Positions 53,672-64,000 of a stretch of DNA of 64,000 bases are shown here, piece after piece (position 1 is the first letter of the stretch; each line of letters begins with the position of its first letter). A program made the position numbers and the translations under genes. Source of the DNA: Protula sp. h YS-2021 (Eukaryota > Annelida > Polychaeta > Sabellida > Serpulidae); contig OX457031.1 in the NCBI GenBank assembly GCA_949752745.1, positions 52,978,303-53,042,302 on the forward strand, read 5' to 3'. A model generated the notes under the pieces. That model ran no database searches, was not told the origin of the DNA, and saw nothing but the letters and a program-made list of their open reading frames with translations.

Positions 53672-56600
53672 TCAGAGCTCGGTTTTTACTTTATATGGAT
53701 TGCGTACAATGCTGGCAACTTTCTCAAACAATTTCTTCCATTCAGTGTCTTCTTTATAGAACACAGGTGGCGCTCCAATCGGCGCAAGTACGGTGACGGT
53801 TTGCCCGCCTTTGTACACAGTACCGTGAAACAAATGCACCCAGTCGTCGCCGGAAGGTAAATAAGCCGACCACGTGGTCTGACCGGCTTGAAGTACTGGA
53901 GCCACCAGTAGCTCGCTACCGTACAGGTACTGGTAAGCGATACCCCAGCTGTTAGGGTCATGTTCGTAGTGTAAAAATAGAGGTCGCTGCAGCGGGATTC
54001 CCGTCTTGGTGTTTTCTTCTATCAGTGTTTTTGTGTAAGGCGCCAGAGTTTTGAACATTTCCACGAAGTTGGCAAATATCTTCATTGATTCAGAATGCTG
54101 GTAGATCTGGAAGTTCAACTGTGGTGCATTGCCTGCAAATACATGAGGTTTACTCATGGCAAATAGAAGTGACTCAAATTACGCCTGCAATGCAGAAAAA
54201 TCATAATTTTCTTTCACATATTTTATTTTTACCTCATTTTCATGCGTTAGAGATTTTGGTATTCGAAAACGGAGATAGGAAAGAATCTACCGGGTCGTTT
54301 TTACTTATTTTTAATTTATTAGTAGTATTTATTTATATACTAATTTTTTCTATTTTTTTTGGGGGGGGGTGGGGGGGGGAGGGGCGGTTAAAAATGTTTA
54401 AAAGCTTCAAATCGTGATTACCTCTCGTTTTTATTTACTTTAAGTCATTAATTTTGCACGGATGGTGAGGATGATTTTTTATTTATTTATTATTTACTTC
54501 TTCATTGTTTATTTATTGTCTCGCTACCTTCATGGGTCCTCATCACTGGAGTAAACACCGCCATTTCCGCCCCACGCATGAACAGTTCCTCGGTGCGCAC
54601 CATGTTCAACTGTACCACGACGTTTTCCGTGCTGCCGTGACGTACGACTGTCGTATAGCCGCCGATGTCAAAGTGCGTGACGCCCACACCGCTCATACCT
54701 GTAAAACCACATGACAAGATCACGTGACATGACTCAATGATTCACAGCTCATGTGGCATTATTACAGCTTCAGAACTAAGAAAATGAATTCGTGTTTCCA
54801 ATAAAAATTAAAGAGAAATTGCAGATCAGATAATAGAAAACTGCGTGAAATGGTAAACATTTTATTCTTAACATTGCCTCTTAATCATGGAAAAAAAATG
54901 TGCGAATTATTTTTTTTAATGTGAGCTATAACGAATAAAATAACATTTTATTGTATAAATAAAAAGAAATTCACCGCTGTTATCTCCAGTGGTTAAGAGA
55001 GGTGGGGTTAGGGAGAGGGGGGGGGGGGAGTTGTGTGTGATACCTAAGGAAAAAACACCACACTCATCGCAATGTCAGCCCCATATAGGTTATGTAGGAA
55101 AAGGGCATAACATTCTTCAAAATGTTCGCCCGGATATGTTAATTAAGGAGAGGTAATACTACATATATTACTCGAGAAAAGGGCAATCTTCGCGCGATGT
55201 CCAACCCGTGTCGTGCGAAAAGATAACATGTCCCTCGTAATATCCACCCTGTGTATACTCCCTGGGGTAATGACGCCAACTTATATACAAGAAGTGCTGA
55301 ATGCGTGTTACCGAGAGAGAGGGCCGCAGGTATGGTTGTGGCCAGTCCATCTGTATAGCTGAAGTCCACGTTCTGGTCTCCGGCCCACGTCAGCACGCTG
55401 TAACGCTGGCTGCCTGCGGTCCGCCAGTCATACCAAAACAAACATAGAATCATCACTATTATAACACCATTGAAAAGTGCTAAAATCAATTCTAAAAGTG
55501 GCTGTTATTTGCACGAGCTCTCAGTGGTTTGATTTCACTAAATTGTATGAAAACAACTAACTGTCATTTGGGTTCGATCCGGTGTGTAGTTAGAGGTGGG
55601 GTTGAGGTGGAGACGATATGATATTTACAGGGCATAGCATTTTAGTCGCAAAAGTGGTAATACGGTCCTTTGGCTGAGTGAACCTGATCTACCTTTTGCA
55701 GAAAATCCTAGTTTTTGCGCATCATTTAAAAGAACTGCGTGGTTGGGGGCGATGGGGAGGGGGAAAGCGGAAAAGAGGGGGACAACGTAGCTCCTGCATT
55801 AACAACCTCAGCAGCAACACGCGACGAATCAGATCATTACCGTGACTGCCAGCCCTCATATAGAACATGACATCGCCCAGGCTGTCGCTCTCCTCCACCG
55901 CTTCCCGGTTCACCTTGGCCCACATGGCAGGGAATTGGCTATGCATCGTGTAGCCTGTCTCTCCGTTGGCGAAGACGCCATCTACCGGGATGTACTCGCT
56001 GAAATCCGCCATCCATCCACCGAAGCCGAATGCAATGAGATTTGTCTTAATTATATCTAAAGGAATATTAATAGGCATGTTGTGTAGAAAGTTTACATCA
56101 GTGTCAGCCAAGTAAGTAATATGGGAAGTAAACGCTTTACATAAGCTCCTTAATAATTCAATTTTTCTTCTCTGTCTATACGTAATTAAAATGTCTCAAA
56201 GTTAGAATTTACAAAATACTTTTGTTTTAGCATGCTTAACATGTCACTATTATATTTACTGGTTTTTCTTTTTTTCTTCAAGAGGACAAGCTCAGAAAAT
56301 CAATGGAGATAATTTACTCACATGCTGTTAAGTAAAGTTTGCCTGTCTTCAAACAAGTACAGATAAATTTTTTTTCTTAATCGAGCGTTGCAAGAGTGCA
56401 TTATCAATTTGACAAAAACAGCCAAATATTTTTTCGGTTTGGGTTCTGTCCAAATTGCTTGATTTCCTACACACACAAATAGATCGACCTGTCTGTAATT
56501 TTTGCATTTTTTAATTTTTTTAGCAATATCACAAAAACATGCAGCCATTGTTTACCTTTGTACCAGACACGTGCTTCCGGGACTGTGAAGTCTACGGTTA

Positions 56601-59600
56601 CACACAGGAACTCCCCAAAATTTATGAGATAATTCTCGCCGCTTTCGGTCTTCATAAAGTAGGGCTTATCTTTCGCGGATTCATACAGCGGCCCTTGTAC
56701 ATTGAGGTGCGGAGTGATATAAGCCAAAAGACGCACTCCTTTTTCATCTCGAAGCCGTTTTATTTCCGTGTCTAAACCTGAAAAATTAATAAGCCTTGAA
56801 ATAAATAAATATATAAATTCTCCCGTGTTTTCTATTGGTTAAAGCACAACCAACCAAATCGAAATATGTGACTTTTGAATCTCAGAATGAAGCATACAGA
56901 TGTTAAATTTCAGAAAAAAAACTTGCTGCAAGTAATATGAAAGAGTCATTTGACGCCCATCTAACAACCACCGGTATTAAGATGTCAGTTTTCAATAATT
57001 CTTGATTTCATTTGAAAATAATCTACTAATTTTTGTCACAACAGCAATAAATTCTACGCTATTAACAGGTTAAAAAAAAACGATTCACGATAAAATGCCG
57101 AGAAAAAATAGTTACATCTTAAAAATTTAACAATATAGGTCCTTGAAATTCAAATGTTTCGCAGCTGACAAATTCTCGCTTTTTTTTTTTTTTTCTTTTT
57201 TACTGCAGGTGTGAAGTGTTTGGTAGGTCAGATTTGGAGAGCTGCTGCTCAAGAAACATCAGCATCATCCTCTTACGTAAAAACGTTTAATCCGACTGAC
57301 ATGCACAACAATATATGAATACGTAATTTGAAAGGTACTGTAAATTTCTTCGTTTAACTTATACCTGGATAACGCTCTTTATTCCACTCCCAGTTCCAGA
57401 AAACTCTTTGGCCGAATGACGTGGTGATTTTTCCGGCCCAATCCTGGATCCAGAGTCCGGATACACTTATCCCGTGTTGTTCCGCCGTCGTTAAGACGTC
57501 CAGCATCTAGAGTTGGTTAAAGCTGATTAATGCACAAGTCTATACCTGGATTAGTTAATAGATCCATCAAATAAAAACTACTGCATGAAATGGAAAAAAA
57601 TATTCAATGGAATGTAATCAAAATGCTAAGATATCAATTTACATACAAGGTACAACGAAACTGGATAAGCTTTTACGGTGTTTTTTTTTACCCCCCCCCC
57701 CCCCCCTTCCCACCTATAGCCACCAACGACAGCGTCTTGAGTGGATACACACCAGTATATAAAGGATTTAGGAGATTTGATTTATGTATTTGTGTGTGTG
57801 TGGGTGGGGGGGGGGGGGGGGTCGAGTGGTGCCGGCAGAATTTTGTTTGTCTGAAGAAAAACACAAACCTGTATTTTAGACATTTCTAAATATCAGCATA
57901 ATTAAAATGAATACCAAAAACATAATAATTAATCAAATTTTGTTTTATGTACCTAAACAGCAACTCGAATTAAATATCCAAGTTTGTCCGCAGACACACG
58001 TCATCGGACGTCATGTAGTGTCCTGTGACGTCTTGTTACCGTACTGTCAAGGGTACTGCATTTATTACATTTCGTCCTTTTAATTTATATTAATAAATGC
58101 GAGCGACGTGGCTAGAGTAGAGATTACGGGTGTATCTGTTTCCTAACACAATGATAATAACTTTCTTATACTACAGTCATACAAAACGACAAAAAATGTA
58201 GAAAAACGTACCGTTTGTGTACCTCCTTGCACACCCAAAATTGTACCACTGCTCAGCCAGTCGGGCAAATGGGGCTGTGTTCCCACGTGGTTGGTGAGTC
58301 GCTTGACCAGGTCACTCATGCTTGGTGCGGTGCTTATGTACACGCCTTCTGGTGGACCCAGCACCATGATTTCATGGAAATCGTCCTACAATTGCATTAA
58401 GGTTAGATAGCAATGGAATCCCAGAAACGGTACCGTTAGTGGGAAAGGAAGGCAACCATAACATGACTCTGAAGGAGTGATGCAGTTTGAGAGGTGATCC
58501 TGTTTGGAGAGTGACGTCATCAGGGTTTTCGCTATGTATATCTTATCGTATATATCGTATATCTTTATGTGGAATTATTCGATTGAGGAATTGCAATTAA
58601 CGGTGAAAAAATTATAATAATTTTGGATTTAAATGCAATTCAATTTAATTGCAATCCAATCTCAAACAAATTAAACGACTCCGCAGGCTGACGCCATGAG
58701 GTGTTCCACCTGTAATTAAACATGAATTACAATGGTACCGAGTGACAATGCACTCCCGTACAAAGAATGATAAATAAATGTTGCATCATCTAACCGCGCA
58801 CAAAACTTCACATGAGCGTCAGGTATAAAGCCGGCATCAGTCGTCGTCCGTTCGAGGACTACTTTTTGTAGTGGCAGCGTTATGAAAGCGATATCGATAG
58901 AGGTATGGGGGGATGGGCTGAAGGACAACTTGTTTTCAAAGCATGGGCGTTATCAGCAGCGGGACGTTCAAGGGCAGTTTTTTTTCTATAGCAAGACTAT
59001 ACAGGGGCTTATGCCATAAGAATCGCTACATACCGCCCATGAGTACCAAACGTCGTGTTTGTAAATACTCCAGGTAAAGCTGACAGGCAATAAACATTAC
59101 TAACATTAACATACACACATGAACATATTGGATACCAACATGGGCGAAATCTAGCTCCATGTAGCGCGGTGAGTCCACGTGACAGTAATATCTGCGCGAG
59201 CTTGTAAACGTAGGAAGGGGGAAGTAAGTGGTGTGGTAATCCCCTCCGTACTCGCCCGGAAGCTGATCCGCCAGGAACTTCACCATACTCTTCTTGTCCC
59301 TGCCAATACCTGCCAAAAAAAAACAAAGCACAGGCATTCCTTTTTTGTAGGACTATGAGAAAATGTCCAGTAGAAAAGATGATGTAGCGATGATTTATTG
59401 TAATAATATTTTGTTTCGGTTCTACTGACTGGCTTTGGATTGGCTTAACTAATCCTTAGTATAGGAATGTGCAACAACCGAGCGACATTCAGCCGAGCGA
59501 CACTCAGTCGAGCGACATTCAGCCGAGCGACATCTAGTCCAATTTGCTATGTACGAAATTTGGTGGAAATGTGCAATTGTGCACAAGCTCTGCGTTTTTA

Positions 59601-61713
59601 TAAAACAACTGACCTCTGACGAGATCTATCTGTTATGTATAAACACACAGCGAATGGATATTCAAAAATTGTTCTTTTCTTTCTGAGTACTATATTCGCG
59701 GAATAGCCAGGGGATCTGAGGAGTAAAAAGGTGTTATACACAACAGACCAAACCGCAGTAGAGGTTGTCTGTTGGACAACAACCCGGATCCGACTAGCCC
59801 GCTCATCTCGGGGACCATGTTTTCTGTAACTTCTTGGGGGAACCTAAACAACTACAAGTCAACGAAATTAGCAATTCAACAGCAGCTTAATATCAACTCG
59901 TGCATTTTTGCGATTGATGGGGCTTAACTTTTGAGTAGGACGTTGAAACACTGAAGAAAAACTAATGAAAGTGCACAGCAACCACATGGTACGTGAGTGC
60001 CCCTACCCACCTCCCATGAATATAAATTAAATTCTCATTTAACATTTAATGAAAGGTTTTTGTCGGATTTCTACCTTGCTCCCTTGTCCATATTGGAAAT
60101 TTGTGTCCTTTGAGATCGAAATATGTGAATTGTTCGCCGGCTCCGTAGAGGTGCTCTCCTTCTGTGCTGACCAGTCGCAGCCACAGTCTGTCAAAGCCTC
60201 GTGGGAAGCTCGTAAATGCGATCGCCACGTCGTGATCCGCAGTGGTTCTGACGGCTAGTTCAACCTAGTGTACAGGTGAAAAATACATCAGCTTTTCATA
60301 CCCGTTCTCATAGTTTTATTGCAAGCATCCACTTTCTTGAAAGTGTTTTAGTACTGCAGGGTCTAAATGTGCGAAATTCAGTCGAGCGATATTTAGTCGA
60401 ATTTAGCATCTACGGCATCTCGTCGAAAAGTAGAATTGTTGTTTGATTAACCCAAGTAAAAAAGGAACTTGTGAAATTGTGCAACAACTGATCCATTTCC
60501 AATTTTACTTCGTTTTATTGTTGAAATTTTTCTTTCAAAATAATTGATTTAATATCGAGCCATTTTAAAAACACTGAATCTGTTCTCCGAAAAACTTATC
60601 GTGTGGATCCGGCATATCTGTTGGTCTTAGCTAGAGACCTTGCCTTCTATTTCCACTAAATTTCGCGTGGCTAAACGTCACGCAAGTCACATATTTTTTC
60701 TGTTAGCTAATAGAGCAAACACATTCTGAAAGGTGTTGCTTTTTTCTGAAAAATGAATGTCATTAGAATTGGCTTTGCTAATTGTGGAGCATTAATATGG
60801 ACCAAGCTTTATAGGTATAGAAGTTGCTGTTTAAAATCACTTGCCAAATCAAGCCAGCCAGGCACATATTACTGTGATGCCAGGCACATATTGCTGCGCC
60901 GCATGCCACTTTTCAGCGTCTCTTAATTACTTTCAGATTACTCAACAGACAACACGCGAAAACAAAGTTCGAACTATCCACGCCAAAACGCCTAAAACTG
61001 AGAACGCGCTTGCAGAACATGGATTATCAATTTGATTGTTGAATGTAGGGCTTAAAATGCACACAGAGCCAACAATTTATAACCGTTCGACAAGGGAACA
61101 CGATCAGTTCATTCTTCGAAATCGTCTTTCCTGTAGGATACATCATATCCCACAGGAGAGGAGGTGGGGGCACTCACGTGCAATGTGGTTGCTATGCACT
61201 TCCATTAGCTTTTAAAACTATTCCTAAGCGCGTCGCTCCTTTTTTTTTTAACTAAACGCGGTATTTCTTAAGGCCCCCTACCACCCCTTTTTTGGTGGGA
61301 ATTTGGGAGTACTGAATGAAAGTTACCCCTCCCTTCTCTTTTTCCAACGAAACTGTCATTTCTAGCAGACGGCGTCTTGCTCCAAAATTACCTTTCTCCG
61401 CGTTTTTTTTCTTTGACGCGCACCGTAAGACATGATACTAAGTCCCCCAACTAAGCCCCCCCCCCCCGGATCCTCTCTCCCAACCCACGATCGATACTAT
61501 TATCCCCCGTGTTACTGAACACCTTACTTCAGTATCAGCGTTGTCACTGAGCAGCAGGACAGTCTCATCAACGGATTCACGGATGCTGAATTGACGTAAT
61601 GGCACTTTGCTGGACGTGTAGTCATCCACGTGCGCATTGCCTTCTATCGTGGTTATAGTGGTCTTACCCGTCCCCACGTATAAACACGGATTAGTGGCGT
61701 TGTGGGTTATAAT
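53672..61713 (-). CDS. GH31 sulfoquinovosidase-like glycosidase, 10 exons, N-terminal exon missing
   Basis: The exons on the minus strand are 61713-61528, 60264-60075, 59309-59140, 58385-58212, 57506-57365, 56777-56556, 56056-55841, 55413-55312, 54698-54528 and 54132-53672. They join in frame to 677 residues plus stop. The GH31 nucleophile is the Asp of GWMADF (visible residue 379), and the acid/base is the Asp of WAGDQNVD (446). Sulfoquinovose-contacting residues known from bacterial YihQ (Q288, R301, W304, Y508, numbering from memory) map to Q261 (WIQDW), R274 and W277 (FGQRVFW), and Y482 (DIGGY). The spacing is conserved. This sets it apart from ordinary animal alpha-glucosidases. It should release sulfoquinovose from sulfolipid glycerol glycosides of algae and plants. 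About 27 residues plus any signal peptide lie upstream of 61713 and were not found. Exon 3 ends at 59140, because that donor (GTTGGT) restores the frame. Confidence 0.9.
59474..59540. repeat. GAGCGACATTCAGCC tandem units in a GH31 intron
   Basis: Four units of about 15-17 bp (GAGCGACATTCAGCC / GAGCGACACTCAGTC). A related piece (ATTCAGTCGAGCGATATTTA) occurs in the adjoining intron at 60374-60405. Both follow a similar ATGTGCAA/ATGTGCGA lead. Confidence 0.75.
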
Positions 61714-63842
61714 CTATAAATAAACACATTAAACCACACAATAAAAATGCTATGAAATTAGATATAGATTATTAAGCATGTAAGCAAAATGACAAAAAAA
61801 AAAAAAATAATTAAAAGAAAAAATATCTCATTCGGTCATCCGCTAAATAAAATATTTTGGACGCCAGATTGTAATGTTCAGATTTTTATTGTGTTTGCCA
61901 GGATGGGGCAGTTTCGTTAGTTCATGGCTCGATTTTAAGTTGAGAGACAGCACGAATGTGCTCAACATGAAGACTAAAGTCTCCGTTCTACTGTACACGA
62001 CGCAACGTCATGTGGTATCAAATCAACAAGACTTATATCGCGTCGTCTAAAAAGGCCACGCTTTACTTGCTTGTCCATAAATTGCCATGAAATACAACGA
62101 AATGTGGTAATCAGGAGTGTTACACATGATAGCCCCTGTAGCGATCCCATGTGTAAAGTAGTGCCATGTGTAAAGTAGTCCCATGTGCGAAGTAGTCCCG
62201 TGTGTGAAATATAGTTCAATGTTTAAAGTAGTTCCATGTGTAAAGTAGTCCCATGTGGGAAGTAGTACCCTGTGTAGAGTAATTTAGTGCGTGAAGTAGT
62301 CCCATATGTAAAGTAGTCCCATGTGGGAAGTAGAACCACAAAGTGGTGCCATGTGTAAATTAGCCCTATGTGTGAAGTAGCCCTATGTGTCCAGCGATCC
62401 CATGTGTGAAGTAGTCCCATATGCAAAGTAGTCCCATATGTTAAGTGGCCCCATGTGTGAAGCAGTCGCATATGTAAAGTGGTCCCGAGTGTGACGAAGT
62501 CCCATATGTGAAAAAGTCCCGGGTGTGAAGCAGTCCCATGCGTACAGCAATCCCATGTGTGAAGTAGTCCCATATGTGAAGCAGTTCCTTGTGTGAAGCA
62601 GTCCTATCCCATGGGTCTGCTGTACTCATAAGAATGGGTTTTCGTTTCATAAAGTCACCAGAATTTGGTGCAGTGTAAATCCCTTAATCCTTTGGATAGT
62701 TCAATAAGCTACAAAGAAACAACGACTGTTTGATGATGGCGCGATTGTAGCAGTAGGGGGAAAACAAGAGTTCCAGACCATCTTTGTGACGTCATTATGA
62801 GCATCTGAATCCAGTGGACACACAATGACTTATCTGCTTTCGCCATTAGTGTTTATCATAAAAACTGCTGACGATTATTTCAAGTTTTACATACAGATTT
62901 AGTGTGATAAAAATCATGGATTTTTTTAGGGAGGGAGGGGAGGGGACGGAATGGGGCATTCAGTTTCGCTTGGGGTGGTATGAATTTTATTAGAGACCTT
63001 TTTTCAAGAAGATAACTCTTTCATTTTTGGCGTGAAATTTTTGTAAGAAGTAAAACTAATTTTCATCAAAATCGAGTAAATGCTTGACATCGTCTTAAAA
63101 GGAAATATGAATAAGAATTGAAGACGTTCCCACTACAAACGTGAGATACTTTAAATCAGTTACCCAAGCCGTAACTACGAATCAAAGCAGTACTTGATCA
63201 GTCGAAAGAAAGTATATGTGTGCAAATTCAAGAGGGATTTTATATCGTATTTCAGAGCTGAATTTTCCAATTCAAATGTGTATAAAACATTTAACCTATG
63301 TACAAGGGATCCAGGAACGTGATTAATTTGAGGTTGTGACGTAGACCCGACCAAACTGCAACATTGAATTTATTGAATTTGGTTGTGATGTGCTTGTGAT
63401 TTGTTGCGACCATAAAGCAACACGTTTGGCGCAATTTCGAATATACGATGGATAAGTAGCCTTGATAAGACGTCGCTTCTGGTCAAAACCGAAACCCCAC
63501 TAGCCAAAAAATGATCGCCGTTCAGGTCCGCTTAAATAGAAATGGGATGAGAAACAAGATTACTTTTCTTCCTGGCCTAACTGCGCCTCATTGTGTGGGC
63601 AATCTCCTTAATACAAGTGACACTTAGTCCTTGGTTAGTCTGCTTGATTGCGTGTATGTCACACAGTGAGCTCACAGGAAAGTACTTGTGTACGCATTTT
63701 CCGCCAGACCTTGTCAGCTTTCAGTATGACATGAAACGTAACATCTATACCAGAATGACACGACATGGATGCAGGACCATTGTTGACATCGACTTCTCTC
63801 AAAATGAAACAATGACGGAGACCTTGCTTGCTTCAGAAAACG
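61714..63842. other. Upstream part of the GH31 gene or intergenic; first exon not located
   Basis: The sequence left of 61714 is a good acceptor (TATAG), so at least one more exon must lie to the right. No convincing minus-strand coding exon with the family's N-terminal character was found before the window ends. The stretch contains the 62140-62600 minisatellite. Confidence 0.5.
62140..62600. repeat. GTAGTCCCATGTGTGAA minisatellite
   Basis: About 25 degenerate 16-17 bp units of GTAGTCCCATGTGTGAA (variants ATATGTAAA, GCAGT) occur. The minus-strand open frames here (HTWDYFTHGT-type) are translations of the repeat. Confidence 0.93.
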
Positions 63843-64000
63843 GCAGGAAGGACGGAAGGAAGGACGGAAGGAAGGAAGGAAGGAAGGAAGGAAGGAAGGA
63901 AGGAAGGAAGGAAGGAAGGAAGGAAGGAAGGAAGGAAGGAAGGAAGGAAGGAAGGAAGGAAGGAAGGAAGGAAGGAAGGAAGGAAGGAAGGAAGGAAGGA
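63843..64000. repeat. GGAA microsatellite running off the window end
   Basis: A GGAAGGACGGAA lead turns into pure AAGG/GGAA tetranucleotides to position 64000. It may continue beyond. Confidence 0.97.

Noticed and set aside
61974..62650. Histidine/tryptophan/tyrosine-rich repeat protein on the minus strand
   Set aside because: The frames follow the 16-17 bp GTAGTCCCATGTGTGAA minisatellite and shift with it; no start, splice or family support.
63700..63800. Candidate N-terminal exon of the GH31 gene on the minus strand
   Set aside because: An open stretch exists, but it shows neither a convincing donor in the required phase nor residues resembling the family N-terminus.

Overview
The window is animal nuclear DNA, AT-rich and repeat-rich. 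Its genes have GT-AG introns, AATAAA signals, many microsatellites, and DIRS-type (tyrosine recombinase) retrotransposons. A marine gastropod or other mollusc is the most likely source. This is inferred from the mix of secreted M14 carboxypeptidases, chitin-binding/sushi membrane mucins, a sulfoquinovosidase-like GH31 enzyme, and retroposon tails ending in an AACAAAC-type sequence. No species can be fixed from sequence alone.

Layout. 1-7629: a DIRS-like element on the minus strand, cut by the left window edge. 9198-20337 (+): a 12-exon zinc carboxypeptidase (CP-A). 23470-26512 (+): a 5-exon CBM14/mucin/sushi/transmembrane protein (CBM-C). 28526-36634 (+): a second 12-exon carboxypeptidase (CP-B). 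38541-38826: a short terminal-inverted-repeat element. 38866-46139: a second, more decayed DIRS copy (minus). 46785-49460 (+): a second CBM14/sushi membrane gene (CBM-D). 49461-53547: intergenic satellites and simple repeats. 53672-61713 (-): ten exons of a GH31 sulfoquinovosidase-like gene whose N-terminal exon is not resolved. The window ends in a GGAA microsatellite.

How it fits together. The order CP, CBM, CP, CBM on one strand is a tandem duplication of a two-gene block. All twelve CP exons have the same length in both copies, and CBM exons 2 and 4 also match in length. A later DIRS insertion separates CP-B from CBM-D. Both proteases carry a signal peptide, an activation peptide and a complete M14A active site. 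The CBM proteins look like membrane-tethered, chitin-binding gut or surface mucins. With the sulfolipid-sugar hydrolase next door, the region reads as a digestive-tract locus of a grazer (inference).

The most unusual signal is that many introns here begin or end with tandem arrays copied from the adjacent exon-intron junction. CP-A introns 2, 5 and 10 start with arrays that repeatedly duplicate the splice donor. CP-B intron 8 and CBM-C intron 1 end in arrays of decayed copies of the acceptor plus exon start. CP-A exon 3 is flanked by fragments of itself. In CP-A intron 2 the unit is 24 bp and stays open in the exon's frame for 14 units, so using internal donors would add multiples of 8 residues to the propeptide.
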